From BS750m-G57 sp964607575 (GTDB lineage Bacteria > Planctomycetota > Phycisphaerae > SM23-33): a stretch of DNA of 64,000 bases. Below the pieces are notes generated by a model that was not told the origin of the DNA, searched no databases, and saw only the letters and a program-made list of their open reading frames with translations. Below are positions 33,434-42,674 of this stretch, piece after piece. Each line of letters opens with the position of its first letter. Within the stretch, counting starts at the first letter, position 1. A program made the position numbers and the translations under genes. The DNA lies in assembly GCA_964607575.1 (NCBI GenBank), contig CAZSLS010000009.1, forward strand, positions 1 to 64,000, read 5' to 3'.

Positions 33434-34461
33434 ATGTAAGGCCTGCGATCGAGAACCTGGAGTAAAGGGCGCTCGGTGATAATCTCATCGCCCAGCGCCT
33501 GCTGGAATTCTGAAAGCGCACAGATCATACCAAAAAGTTTGTGGAGATCGTTAAAAGAAGAGTCGCGAGCGTAATCGAGCCGATCGAGATAAGCGATATA
33601 CTTCTCGGCGACCTGCCGGATTGCAAGGCGAGATTCTTCGGCCCGATATCCGCACTGGCGGACACTGCGGTTAAGATAGAACACCCAGTCTATCTCGGCG
33701 TAGCTTACTCCGGCGCAGAAGGGTTCTCCGTACCCGGGTGCGGGTTGGCAGCCGCCCTTGAAGATCTCCAGGCAGGTATCGATCGCCCTTTCGGGATATC
33801 GCTGTTTTCTCCCGGCGTAGACAATATTGAAGAGGTAGTGAAACGATCCGCCCAGGTAATGGAAGAGCGGGACCGGCGACTCCGGATCGCTTAGAGGGAT
33901 GTCTTCGCCTTTTCGCCAGAACCCGGTTTCCGGGTCCTCCTGGCCCCACAGCCAGTCGAAGTACCAGTCCTCCCATTCCGAGGAGACCTCACGGTTAAGC
34001 ACGAGCGCCGCATAGATACCCGCTCCCTTGTGCGAGTCAAGCCACGGTTCTTCATGCCATCGCAGAGCGTCGAGGAACTCTCCGAGTCGCTCTTTGTCTT
34101 TCAACGGATGGAGTGCGGCCAGGGGATAGGCGGCTTGGACATCGAAGAAGTCCAGCGCGGCCAGGGCAAACGCGGTGGTGTGAATCTCGTGGTGCGACCC
34201 GTCTACAAACAGACCGGTCCGGGGATCCTGGAATCGGCGGATGGCCTGGATCCATGATTCTCTGATCGCAGAGTCTGTCGGCAATTCGCCCAGAGAATAA
34301 AGAATGCACGCCGCATCAGCACAACCGTAAGCGGTGACACCGGTCTTGATGCTCTTGTCATCCGAGGATTCCAAAACCCTGTGATACTCCCCCGGGCTCG
34401 TCCCCTCATGAGCAGAGACAACTTTCCGCGCCTCTTTCACAATGTCCCTGACGTCAAACAA
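33430..34461 (-). CDS. Prenyltransferase/alpha-alpha-toroid-like protein of unknown function
   Basis: A 343-residue protein, mostly helical, with repeated segments typical of alpha/alpha barrels (GVTAYGCADAACILYSLGEL, FQDPRTGLFVDG, HTTAFALAALDFF, GQEDPETGFWRKG). The QD/ED-P-x-TG-x-F-x-x-G pattern resembles repeats of terpene cyclase/prenyltransferase-like folds and some glycoside-processing proteins. No catalytic DxDD was seen. It is coupled to the aldo/keto reductase and sits 2 bp from the ABC binding protein, so it is an operon member. The specific function cannot be assigned. Confidence 0.75.
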   Translation of the reverse strand: MFDVRDIVKEARKVVSAHEGTSPGEYHRVLESSDDKSIKTGVTAYGCADAACILYSLGELPTDSAIRESWIQAIRRFQDPRTGLFVDGSHHEIHTTAFALAALDFFDVQAAYPLAALHPLKDKERLGEFLDALRWHEEPWLDSHKGAGIYAALVLNREVSSEWEDWYFDWLWGQEDPETGFWRKGEDIPLSDPESPVPLFHYLGGSFHYLFNIVYAGRKQRYPERAIDTCLEIFKGGCQPAPGYGEPFCAGVSYAEIDWVFYLNRSVRQCGYRAEESRLAIRQVAEKYIAYLDRLDYARDSSFNDLHKLFGMICALSEFQQALGDEIITERPLLQVLDRRPYI

Positions 34462-34463
34462 CT

Positions 34464-35480
34464 TTATTGCCCACTTCCGGCCTGGGGCAGAAAATCGTTG
34501 GTATAGAAATCTTCCGCGTTTATCTCGCCTTCCAGGTTACGGTATTTCTTCATGATCTCGACTGTCATGTCCCAATCGCGGGGGACGTTGTAAAGCATGT
34601 CGGCTTCGGGGTTGTTCGGAGATTTCATGCGGCTGTAGTATCCGTCGGCCTGTTTCTTCAACAGGTCCATTTTGAGTTCTTTCTTGATGCCAATCAGAAG
34701 CTGCAGCGCCTTTGCATAATTGGCTTCAAGCGCCTCATGGCTCTTTTGGGTAGCCCGCAGGAACCTTCGAATCAGGTCGGGATTGTCCTTTATCAGATCC
34801 TCATGAACGAAGATTCCGAGGTTAAGGATATTCACCCCGTGGTCGGCAAACATCAGGCTGACGGCGGGGACTCCGTTGTCCTCCAATACAAAACTCTGGT
34901 CGTCGGCGGCGCCCATCAAGGCGTCGGTTTTGCCCTCGAGGGTTGTGGGAACCTTCGCGGCGGCATCGACGTAGACCAGTTGAATCCTGGATTTGTCGAG
35001 CTTGTTGACCGCAACAACAGCGGGCCAGATCTGTGTGATGGAATCCCCGGCGGTCACGGCGATCTTCTTGCCCTCGAGATCTTTCAGTGTCCGCACTCCG
35101 CTGTCGGCCCGGGCGATCACCGCCAGGGACGACTTGGGGGTGACCATCCCCACTGCTTTGATGGGCAGCCCCTTGGCCATAATGGGAACCAGCGCCGTGG
35201 AGTCCGCCAGGCCAAAGGTGTCGGACTTGTTGCTGATCAGTTGTCCGGTAGTAACCGAACCGTTTCCTTCCAGGATCTCCAGATCAATACCCTCAGCTTC
35301 GTAGAAACCGAGATCCTTGCCCAGCAGGTACACCGCGTGAGGCGCGGTGAACTTCCAGTTCATGCGAAAGGTCACCTTGGTGAGATTCTTGCCCGGGCTG
35401 TTGTCGGGGGTCTTTTCTCGCGGCAGTAACGCCAGGATAACAAGCGCAAGCGCGATCACGATGACAACTGCTTTTCTCAT
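34464..35480 (-). CDS. ABC transporter substrate-binding protein, NMT1/SsuA-TauA type
   Basis: The ATG at 35480 overlaps the permease stop as TGATG and follows AGGGAGAA, giving 338 residues. There is a hydrophobic signal or anchor (AVVIVIALALVILALLP), then VTFRMNWKFTAPHAVYLLGK, DLGFYEAEGIDLEI and GLADSTALVPIMAKGLPIKA. These are hallmarks of the family that binds sulfonates, taurine or thiamine-pyrimidine precursors. The ligand is not evident. With the permease and ATPase it forms a complete importer. Confidence 0.9.
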   Translation of the reverse strand: MRKAVVIVIALALVILALLPREKTPDNSPGKNLTKVTFRMNWKFTAPHAVYLLGKDLGFYEAEGIDLEILEGNGSVTTGQLISNKSDTFGLADSTALVPIMAKGLPIKAVGMVTPKSSLAVIARADSGVRTLKDLEGKKIAVTAGDSITQIWPAVVAVNKLDKSRIQLVYVDAAAKVPTTLEGKTDALMGAADDQSFVLEDNGVPAVSLMFADHGVNILNLGIFVHEDLIKDNPDLIRRFLRATQKSHEALEANYAKALQLLIGIKKELKMDLLKKQADGYYSRMKSPNNPEADMLYNVPRDWDMTVEIMKKYRNLEGEINAEDFYTNDFLPQAGSGQ

Positions 35481-36286
35481 CAATCGATTCTCCCTCTCTG
35501 CGAGATGTGCCAAGGCAGAAGTATCTGTTCCATCTGCTCCACCAGGTAGTAAAGAGTAAGCCCCAGGACGGTCAAAACGGTAATGGCGGCAAAAGCGTAA
35601 TCGGTCTGCAGATCGCCGTTGGCGGTGAGAATGACATACCCCAGGCCGGCATCAGAACCGATAAACTCCCCAATGACTGCGCCTATGGTCGCCGCGATAG
35701 CCGCCAGTTTGAAACCCGCGAAGAAGGAAGGCAGGGCGCCGGGAAGCCGCACTTTGAAAAACACATCAATTCCCCTCGCCCCGGTAGAGCGGGTCAGGTT
35801 AATGATATCCTGATCTATCGAACGCAGACCCGTGATACCGTTGATCAGCACGGGGAAGAAAGACAGGAGAAAAACGATCATTATCTTGGGCAGAAGACCG
35901 AACCCGAACCAGATGACGAATATAGGGGCCAGGGCAATCTTGGGGATTACCTGGAATACGAGAATCAACGGGTAAACCGCTCTTCGGATGAACTTCGAAA
36001 AGGCCACCGGAAGCGAAAACAGAATACCGAAAACCACGGCAATGATATAACCGAAAACAAGGCTCTTGACCGTGAACAGGAGCGCGTAAAACAGTTCGCC
36101 GTGATACTTGATCAGTGCCCGGAATATCGCTGTCGGCGCCGGCAGGATGTAGGGCCTGATATCAAAAACAACGACGGCAAGTTCCCACAGGGCGAAGAAA
36201 AGGGCAAAGGACAGCCCCGTCTGGGTCTTCCTGTTCCAGAGGACCCGCCTTATCAGAGAATGCTCTCCGTTCGCGGAGTCAGTCAC
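35480..36286 (-). CDS. ABC transporter permease, SsuC/TauC type
   Basis: A 268-residue membrane protein with about six transmembrane helices, beginning at LSFALFFALWELAVVVF. The cytoplasmic EAA-like loop (GARGIDVFFKVRLPGALPSF, then FAGFKLA) would dock the ATPase. LPAPTAIF near residue 50 and GEFIGSDAGLGYVIL are typical of nitrate/sulfonate/taurine permeases. It shares one base of its stop with the start of the binding-protein gene. Confidence 0.92.
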   Translation of the reverse strand: MTDSANGEHSLIRRVLWNRKTQTGLSFALFFALWELAVVVFDIRPYILPAPTAIFRALIKYHGELFYALLFTVKSLVFGYIIAVVFGILFSLPVAFSKFIRRAVYPLILVFQVIPKIALAPIFVIWFGFGLLPKIMIVFLLSFFPVLINGITGLRSIDQDIINLTRSTGARGIDVFFKVRLPGALPSFFAGFKLAAIAATIGAVIGEFIGSDAGLGYVILTANGDLQTDYAFAAITVLTVLGLTLYYLVEQMEQILLPWHISQRGRID

Positions 36287-36316
36287 AATATCACTCCATG
36301 GGTTTTTCTCATTTGC

Positions 36317-37096
36317 TCATTTTCTCAGCACTCCCTGCTCGATGAAGGAACGTTTGATCTCTCCGACCAGGGATGAGAACCTCTCAGTGTTAATCCCGTC
36401 TTCATAACGCGGGCGGGGCAGGTCAACGACGATCTCTTTGCAGATACGCCCCGGACGGGGGGTCATCACAATGATTCGATCGGCAAGCTGTACGGCTTCG
36501 GACATGCTGTGCGTGATGAAGAGCACTGTCTTCCTCGTCTGCAGCCATATCTTTTCCATGTCGATACAGAGCTGCTCCCTGGTCAACGCGTCAAGAGCGC
36601 CGAAAGGTTCATCCATCAGCAGCAGGGGCGGGTCATGGAGCAATGCCCGGCAGAGGGAACACCGCTGTTTCATACCACCGGACAATTCATAAGGATAAGC
36701 ATCCTCGAACCCCTCGAGGGATACCATCTCGATCAATTCCAGCGCCCGTGCTTTGTATTTTTTCCGGGGCAGGCGGCGCATGTCGGTCTGAAACAGGATG
36801 TTGCCCATGGTGGTCAACCAATCGAGGAGGACATGGTTCTGAAATACGATCCCCAGGTCGGTGAACGGGCCGGCGACCTTTTGCCCCTTGATCCTGACTT
36901 CACCGCTCGTAGCTTGAAGCAACCCCGCCACGATCATCATCAACGTACTCTTACCGCACCCGCTAGGCCCCACAACAGCGAGGAATTCCCCGTCGGCTAT
37001 GGACAGTGAAACGTCGTCCAGGGCGCGGAGATCGCCCTTATCTGTTTTGAAGATCCTGGTTAGATGTTCGATAGAAAGGAAATTATCTGTTTCCAT
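36317..37096 (-). CDS. ABC transporter ATP-binding protein, SsuB/TauB type
   Basis: The open frame begins at 37294 but that part overlaps the next gene; the ATG at 37096 (METDNFLSIEHL) gives the standard length of 259 residues. Walker A is GPSGCGKST at 43-51, the signature is LSGGMKQR, Walker B is LLLMDEPFGALD, and the switch histidine follows in LFITHSMSEAVQLAD. It energises the importer formed with the two downstream genes. Confidence 0.93.
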   Translation of the reverse strand: METDNFLSIEHLTRIFKTDKGDLRALDDVSLSIADGEFLAVVGPSGCGKSTLMMIVAGLLQATSGEVRIKGQKVAGPFTDLGIVFQNHVLLDWLTTMGNILFQTDMRRLPRKKYKARALELIEMVSLEGFEDAYPYELSGGMKQRCSLCRALLHDPPLLLMDEPFGALDALTREQLCIDMEKIWLQTRKTVLFITHSMSEAVQLADRIIVMTPRPGRICKEIVVDLPRPRYEDGINTERFSSLVGEIKRSFIEQGVLRK

Positions 37097-37109
37097 ATTA
37101 TCAAGCCTG

Positions 37110-38138
37110 TTACTTGTTGAGCAGTGAAGCGATTTCGATCGGTTTTCCTGACTTATCGGATTCCACCGCCGCCAGTACAACCGCAAGATTGTGCAGCGCC
37201 GCCTCGCCGCCAATTTCCGGATTCTCTCCCGTCCTGATACACCGAGCAAATTCTCCAATCTCCTCGACAACCGCGGGCATCGGCGCGGTGACATTGGCGC
37301 CGGCGGCGACGGTCTGTCGGACCTGACCTTCTTCCCAGGAATCCTCCGTCAGCACCAACCCGCCCAGTTCGCTGAAGAAGGCGTTCTTGCGAGTACCGTA
37401 AACCTTGATCCAGTGGGAGAACCCCGAGACATAGGAACAGCCCAGATACCCTCTCAGACCCGAATCGAATTCCAGCAGCGTGGCCGTCACCCAGGAATCA
37501 GCCTCCTCAACGCCTCCGTTATCGTGCCAACTGACAACCCGGTTGATCGGGCCCAGAAGGTACTGCAGGGTGTCAATGCTATGAATCCCAATGAGAATCA
37601 GTACCCCGCCGGGACACTCCTCCTCCGCCCAGCGCCAGTTGCCCTCGGCGGCCTTAAAACCGTTGGGAGTCGAGTAATTGGCTTCCACCAGCCGGACGGC
37701 GCCCAACTCGCCGGAGTCCAGGATTTCTTTGAGTTTCCTCAATGCGGGCTCGCGGCGGGTCTGATGCCCAACACCCAGGATCACATCATTCCGCACGCAC
37801 GCTTCGATCATGCCCCTTGCTGCGGGGATGGTAGTGGCGATCGGCTTGGTGACAAAAACGTGTTTCCCCCTCGCCGCGGCAAGCGTTACGTCTTTCTCGT
37901 GAGCGACATTGGAACTCATTACGACGACCCCGTCGATCAGGGGATCTTCCAGCATCTCCTCGTATCGCCCGCACGCAACGCAGCCGTACTCCGAAGCGAA
38001 CGCCTCCATCGTGTCCGTATAGCGGGAGTAGCATCGCGTGATCTTCACTTCAGGCAGTCGATCGACCGCGTGGAATATCTGCCTGCTCCAGTCGCCCAGA
38101 CCGACAATACCGAGATTCACCGGCGTATTGGTCATCAT
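37110..38138 (-). CDS. Gfo/Idh/MocA family oxidoreductase, cytoplasmic
   Basis: A 342-residue NAD(P)-dependent dehydrogenase with VNLGIVGLGDWSRQI (Rossmann start) and HVFVTKPIATTI, the position of the usual EKP motif, here TKP. GIHSIDTLQYLLGP marks the C-terminal domain. No signal peptide is present. Two adjacent ATGs (38138, 38135) overlap the stop of the upstream Gfo/Idh gene, showing coupling. It probably oxidises a sugar or inositol-like substrate delivered by the neighbouring transporter. Confidence 0.9.
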   Translation of the reverse strand: MMTNTPVNLGIVGLGDWSRQIFHAVDRLPEVKITRCYSRYTDTMEAFASEYGCVACGRYEEMLEDPLIDGVVVMSSNVAHEKDVTLAAARGKHVFVTKPIATTIPAARGMIEACVRNDVILGVGHQTRREPALRKLKEILDSGELGAVRLVEANYSTPNGFKAAEGNWRWAEEECPGGVLILIGIHSIDTLQYLLGPINRVVSWHDNGGVEEADSWVTATLLEFDSGLRGYLGCSYVSGFSHWIKVYGTRKNAFFSELGGLVLTEDSWEEGQVRQTVAAGANVTAPMPAVVEEIGEFARCIRTGENPEIGGEAALHNLAVVLAAVESDKSGKPIEIASLLNK

Positions 38139-39397
38139 GAGCTACCTTTCTCTTCTTGCGACTTTGCGAGCATGGCCATCGGATTCTTGCGATTCTTCAG
38201 CGGGAACCCCACCGCTCCGCCGGTGCGGTGCGACTCGAATACCGCGACGATCATCTCGAGGTTGGTGCGGGCGACTTCCAGATTGGCAAGCGGTTGGCGA
38301 TCTTCCTCGATCGACGCGATCAGATCCTTAACGGCCAGGGCGTTACCGCCATGATGGGTGAGCTTGTCTTCGTCGGATTCGCTCTTCCCAATGCCCGCGG
38401 CGCTGACCGGAATCCATTTCTTTCCGCTTCGCCCCGGAGACCAGAGCGGGTCGGGCAGGAACTGCACCGGCGAGAGAAAATTTCTCGTGCTGGGAATATG
38501 CAGCACACCCTTGGTGCCGAAAACCCGCACGTCGTATCGCCACGGGGCCGGCGCACCTCCGCGCTGCACGGAATTGTAATAGCCCATCACACCGCCCTTG
38601 AGGCGATACATGGCGTGGAGTTCGTTTCCCGCCATCGGTCCGATACCGTATGACTTGGTCTCGACGACGTCCTTGGCGGTGACCGGGCGTCCATCCTGCA
38701 GGACATTCGCGAAGCACGACAGCGGATCGCCGCCGAGGACCTTCATCATCGACAACATCCGCGTGCCCAACACCCATAGGTCGATCGGCCCGCCGCGATG
38801 GTCTCCCTTTCCTCGGGCGCGAATTTCCAGCACCCGCCCGAGCTTGCCCGAACGAATGATTTCCCGGATGACTTTGAACTTGGGGAAATACAGGCCCTGA
38901 AACGCCACCGCCAGCTTGACGCGATGTTTCCGGCAGGCGGCGACCATCTGGTCGGCCTCTTCGAGTGTGCGACACAAGGGCTTTTCGATGTAGATACCTC
39001 GGGCCCCCCGCTCGGCGGCCGCGACGACCATGTCGCAATGCAGATCGACGTTCTGAGTACCGATGCTCACCAGGGCGGGCTTCCGCTCGTCGAGCATCTT
39101 GCGGTAGTCGGTGTAGCCCTTTGACGCCCCGGTCCGCTTGACCGCGCGGGCAAGCCCTTGGGCATTTCCATCGGCCACGCCGACGACCTCGGCTTGGGGA
39201 ATATCCCGCCACACGGTATCCAGCCCGTGCCCGTATCCGCCCCGACCGGTGTGCCCGATCACGCCGACACGATATTTTTTCGCGGGAGTTTTCGCGGCGG
39301 GTGCCGCTTTGGGCAGTAGCACCGCGGCGGTCAGCCCTGCCGCTCCGGCGAGGAATTCCCGGCGATTGTGGCCTTCGGGGCGAGAGTTCTTTTTCAT
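38135..39397 (-). CDS. Gfo/Idh/MocA family oxidoreductase with Tat signal
   Basis: A 420-residue protein with a twin-arginine leader (HNRREFLAGAAGLTAAVLLP). YRVGVIGHTGRGGYGHGLDT is the nucleotide-binding region and GIYIEKPLCRTLEEA carries the EKP motif. Export of a NAD(P)-type dehydrogenase implies folding with cofactor in the cytoplasm and transport by Tat, as is frequent in PVC bacteria. It overlaps the next operon gene by 4 bp. Confidence 0.92.
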   Translation of the reverse strand: MKKNSRPEGHNRREFLAGAAGLTAAVLLPKAAPAAKTPAKKYRVGVIGHTGRGGYGHGLDTVWRDIPQAEVVGVADGNAQGLARAVKRTGASKGYTDYRKMLDERKPALVSIGTQNVDLHCDMVVAAAERGARGIYIEKPLCRTLEEADQMVAACRKHRVKLAVAFQGLYFPKFKVIREIIRSGKLGRVLEIRARGKGDHRGGPIDLWVLGTRMLSMMKVLGGDPLSCFANVLQDGRPVTAKDVVETKSYGIGPMAGNELHAMYRLKGGVMGYYNSVQRGGAPAPWRYDVRVFGTKGVLHIPSTRNFLSPVQFLPDPLWSPGRSGKKWIPVSAAGIGKSESDEDKLTHHGGNALAVKDLIASIEEDRQPLANLEVARTNLEMIVAVFESHRTGGAVGFPLKNRKNPMAMLAKSQEEKGSS

Positions 39398-39416
39398 GGT
39401 GTCAACGCTTTCTCTG

Positions 39417-40772
39417 CTAGATCCATTTCATGTCATCGCGCGGGGCGAGGCGGCGCATGAAAGTGCTCTTGTTGGCGGCCTCATCATTTGTGATCCGCAT
39501 GTTCTTGGAGTCCCACAGCAGCTTCCGCCCCGGGTGCATCGACGCGACCTCGCCGAGCGAGACGATCTCCGCGAACGGGCCGGCGTAATCGAACTGGGAC
39601 ATCGCCTTCTCTTTGCCCTTGATTGCCCTGGTCCAGTTGTTCCAGTGGTTGCCCGTATTACCGCGGTAGGCGACCTCAGGCGGTTTCTTTGTGGCTTTCA
39701 TGGTTGCTTCGGGGAAGATGCGGCATCCCTCACCGGCCTCTCCGGCCATAATCGAGGCATGCTCACCGACCAGAATCGATCCGCCCAAACGCGATCTCGG
39801 CTGCATGAACAGAACCTTCCGGCCTTTTTCGATGTGCTTGACGTCTGGACGCGGGATGTCGGGTCCGAGGTAGTACTTCATCGTGACGGGAGGCATTTTG
39901 CCCCTGGAGGCAAACTCCCAGGTAATGACGACGGATCTCGGCGTCCATCCCGGCGGGGCAGGCTTGGCGACTTGGGCCATGACACTTATAGGGACGCCCA
40001 GGTCGAGCGCATAGTACGCCGGGTCAAGAATGTGCGTTGCCATATCCCCCACGACACCGCTGAAATGGCTGTAGCGGATCCAGTTGCGGTTTATGTAGCT
40101 CTTGCTGAACGGGATCTTCTCCGCCCGATTCAACCACAGGTCCCATTCCAGTGTCTTTGGTATCGCTCCGCCCTTGACCGGCTCGGCGAGGGTGCAGTAG
40201 TTCTTCCAGGAGAATGCATGGACCTCGCGGACATCACCGATGCACCCGCCCTGAACCCAGTCACGTACATTTGCGACGCCCCGGGTGGAGTGGCCTTGGT
40301 TGCCCAGTTGGGTGATGACCTTGTGTTTCCTGGCTTCCTCTGTCAGTACGCGGACCTCGTTGACGCTGCGGCAGAGCGGTTTCTGACAGTACACGTGCTT
40401 GTCGCGCCGGATGGCGAACATGGATGGCGCAAAATGCGCGTGGTCCGGGGTGCCCACAGCGATCGCGTCAATTTGTTTACCGATCTTGTCGTACATCACC
40501 CGGTAATCTTTCCACAGCTTGATCCCGCGAAGTTCTTTTGCCCGGCCGTTGCGCCGGTTGAACCAGGCCTCGTCCACGTCGCATAAGGCAATGACGTTGT
40601 CTTCGTGCAGGAACATTTTGGCGTCGGCGCCACCCCGCCCGCCGACGCCGACCACGGCGATGTTAAGCTTGTCATTGGCGCCAAAGGCACTCGACGGGAT
40701 GAACATCGGTAAACTGACCGCCCCCAGCGCCGCGGTTGAACGTTTTACAAATTGCCTTCGCGTAATTCCCAT
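39417..40772 (-). CDS. Gfo/Idh/MocA family oxidoreductase with Tat signal
   Basis: A 451-residue protein starting ITRRQFVKRSTAALGAVSLP, a Tat signal, with AAGGAG about 7 bp before the ATG. LNIAVVGVGGRGGADAKMFL and HVYCQKPLCRSVNEV (QKP variant) identify the family. It is the first gene of the leftward cluster and lies next to the group II intron remnant. The substrate is unknown. Confidence 0.93.
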   Translation of the reverse strand: MGITRRQFVKRSTAALGAVSLPMFIPSSAFGANDKLNIAVVGVGGRGGADAKMFLHEDNVIALCDVDEAWFNRRNGRAKELRGIKLWKDYRVMYDKIGKQIDAIAVGTPDHAHFAPSMFAIRRDKHVYCQKPLCRSVNEVRVLTEEARKHKVITQLGNQGHSTRGVANVRDWVQGGCIGDVREVHAFSWKNYCTLAEPVKGGAIPKTLEWDLWLNRAEKIPFSKSYINRNWIRYSHFSGVVGDMATHILDPAYYALDLGVPISVMAQVAKPAPPGWTPRSVVITWEFASRGKMPPVTMKYYLGPDIPRPDVKHIEKGRKVLFMQPRSRLGGSILVGEHASIMAGEAGEGCRIFPEATMKATKKPPEVAYRGNTGNHWNNWTRAIKGKEKAMSQFDYAGPFAEIVSLGEVASMHPGRKLLWDSKNMRITNDEAANKSTFMRRLAPRDDMKWI

Positions 40773-40903
40773 GGCGAGACTCCTTGTTCATGGTGCATCA
40801 GCCCTCAGTGTCCCTTCCTATCGGGGGGACGTCAACGACTTTCATCGCCGTAATTTGGTAGGGGTAGGAAGGACCGGTTTAGTTCCCGGGCCCTCCTCCC
40901 TCC

Positions 40904-40936
40904 GAACCGTGCGTGCGGTTCTCCTGCACACGGCTC
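40904..40936 (-). ncRNA. Group II intron domain V
   Basis: The reverse strand begins GAGCCGTGTGC and ends GCACGCACGGTTC, a 33-nt hairpin with the catalytic AGC triad near its 5' base and a 3' strand complementary to the start. This is the most conserved intron element, found just after the maturase stop as expected. Confidence 0.9.
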
Positions 40937-40949
40937 TCCAGTCGGTGGT

Positions 40950-41414
40950 TCACCTTCCAGCGGATTGGCAGACCATGTCATGGGCGGCGACTAGAGAGAA
41001 CAGCCCGTGTTTGGCAAAGTAACGGTTCGGCCAGCGGAAGTGATCCTTCCCCCGGCCACGGCCTTTTCCATGATGACGCATACGTAAAATGCTGCGAAGA
41101 CGCATACGAACCCATCGGTCTAGACTAGGGAACGTGGTGCGATGGCTATGCTTGAAGTATCCGAACCATCCGCAAAGCGTGAGGTTCACCTCTGCGATGA
41201 TCGTCTCCAAGCTGTGGCCGTTCGCTCGACGAGTCTTCTTGCGGATCGCATCTTTCAACGCCCGAATACTTTTGTCACGCGGCCAGCGATAGCCTCGTTC
41301 AAAGTGGTATCCAAGGAAGTCGAACTCGCCACGCTGTGTGGCGTCAACGATCCGAGTCTTTTCAGGGTGCAGCGTCAGGCCGGCATCGTCCAGCCAGCGT
41401 TGCGCTACCGCCAA
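40950..41414 (-). pseudogene. Group II intron reverse transcriptase/maturase, C-terminal fragment
   Basis: About 155 residues correspond to the end of the RT domain and the maturase (X) domain. LTLHPEKTRIVD and GEFDFLGYHFERGY are the classic post-thumb motifs. GWFGYFKHSHRTTFPSLDRW and RWPNRYFAKHGLFSL end the X domain. The YADD active site is absent. The frame continues upstream a few codons (REALAVAQRW) without a start, so it is a 5'-deleted gene. Confidence 0.92.
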
Positions 41415-41444
41415 GGCCTCTCGGGTCTGATTACTGACAACCGA

Positions 41445-42275
41445 TCACTGACCACTGGTCGCAGGCGGCGCGACTGTCGCGGCTTTTCTTCGCTTGACCA
41501 GCTTGCATCCCACCACGCGGCGATCCTGATAATGCCAGGTTCCACTTACTGCGATCGTATCTCCCTTCTTCAAACTGCCTATCTGGGTAGCCAGGCGCTG
41601 GTTCTTGACTTTCACCGGCGCGCCTCCAGCTCCTTGCCCGGTCTGTATTATCCGTGGAAACTGCAATGTTATGAAGATGTCAGACCTTTGCCCAATCCCC
41701 ATCGCATCCCGCAATTTCTCGCTCAGTATTAGCGTTATCAATGGTGCTCCGCTGCCGCTCCTGCCGATCGAGTCAATCTCGCCGACAACAACCACTCGGG
41801 CGCCGTCGTACTGACGCCTGGTCAGTGCAGGGTTGGACTTCTTTGCTTCTTCATAGAGTCTCCAGAAGGCCACGTAATGACCTTGCCAGCGAGGCAGATC
41901 GGGACTCCAGATCGTAATCGACGACCCGCCCGTCAAATCCACACCCGCTTGCGTAGTAGCCGCCGGCTTACCGCCCGTTGTTGTTTTCGTTTGGTCTGCG
42001 GACTTGACATTGGGATTCAGCCCAATGGCCTGGCAGAGTTTTCGCAACAGTTGCACTTGCCCGGCGAGCCTGACATTGTCCGCCTGGAGCTTCTTGATCT
42101 GGATGTCTCTAGCCTGCAGGGAGGATTCCAGCATCTTGATCTTCGCCAGGAGGGTTTTTTCCTTTTCTTTCTTTCGCCCGACAACTTCACCTTTCGGCTT
42201 TTCGCCAGCCGAAACCAAAACAGCAGCCGCAAGAATCGTGCAAACAACAGAAATGAGCTTCGTTCGTAAGATCAT
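41445..42275 (-). CDS. Secreted coiled-coil protein with C-terminal OB-like domain
   Basis: The ATG at 42275 is 6 bp after AGGAG and begins a signal peptide (LISVVCTILAAAVLVSAG), giving 276 residues. Residues 25-85 form a coiled coil (KTLLAKIKMLESSLQARDIQ, then LQADNVRLAGQVQLLRK). The C-terminal 130 residues (ARVVVVGEIDSIGRSG, PLITLILSEKLRD, GDTIAVSGTWHYQDRRV) resemble small beta-barrel OB-like domains. No known function was recognised. It ends next to the intron breakpoint. Confidence 0.7.
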   Translation of the reverse strand: MILRTKLISVVCTILAAAVLVSAGEKPKGEVVGRKKEKEKTLLAKIKMLESSLQARDIQIKKLQADNVRLAGQVQLLRKLCQAIGLNPNVKSADQTKTTTGGKPAATTQAGVDLTGGSSITIWSPDLPRWQGHYVAFWRLYEEAKKSNPALTRRQYDGARVVVVGEIDSIGRSGSGAPLITLILSEKLRDAMGIGQRSDIFITLQFPRIIQTGQGAGGAPVKVKNQRLATQIGSLKKGDTIAVSGTWHYQDRRVVGCKLVKRRKAATVAPPATSGQ

Positions 42276-42419
42276 CACGCATCTCCTGCCCCCTCTCATA
42301 GATTCCAGTCAGCGATTGTCCTCACGTATCCCCTATAAGTCAAGACACGCGAATCAACAAACCCGATGTGACTCATTGTCCGTGGACCATTTGTCCGCGG
42401 GACCTGAAGATATGGCGTC

Positions 42420-42641
42420 ATGGATAAAACAATCACACTGACGCTACCGGACTTGTTCGTGGGGCAGATACTTGACGTCTTGCGTCAGGAACAAGAGGCT
42501 TGGGTCTATACGCGAAGTTATTTCCTCGGCGAGCCGCTCGATATGGACCGCCTGATCAAAGATGGCTCCACGGCTGAGGGGGCTCGCAAGATGGTTGATT
42601 ACTATCAAGAAATCATCGACGCGGTTGAGCGGCAGTACTGA
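42420..42641 (+). CDS. Small hypothetical protein, tandem paralogue A
   Basis: A 73-residue protein, MDKTITLTLPDLFVGQILDV, followed by acidic helices. It is similar to the next gene over its first 25 residues and again near the end (YYQEIIDAVERQY against YYREIADAVEQQY). The same conservation is visible in the DNA. The fold is probably a beta strand followed by helices. Function unknown; it lies in the accessory island beside the nuclease-helicase module. Confidence 0.65.
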   Translation: MDKTITLTLPDLFVGQILDVLRQEQEAWVYTRSYFLGEPLDMDRLIKDGSTAEGARKMVDYYQEIIDAVERQY

Positions 42642-42674
42642 GCAACGATCCCAAACAAATACAGGACCACCACC

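Larger units (their letters stand above)
40860..41435 (-). mobile_element. 5'-truncated group II intron remnant
   Basis: Only the 3' part of a group II intron remains: the end of the reverse transcriptase/maturase frame (40950-41414), domain V (40904-40936) and a domain VI-like tail ending near CCTACCCCTAC on the reverse strand (about 40858-40870). The RT catalytic core and intron domains I-IV are missing. The upstream break falls about 10-20 bp from the stop of the gene at 41445. It cannot splice on its own. Confidence 0.88.
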
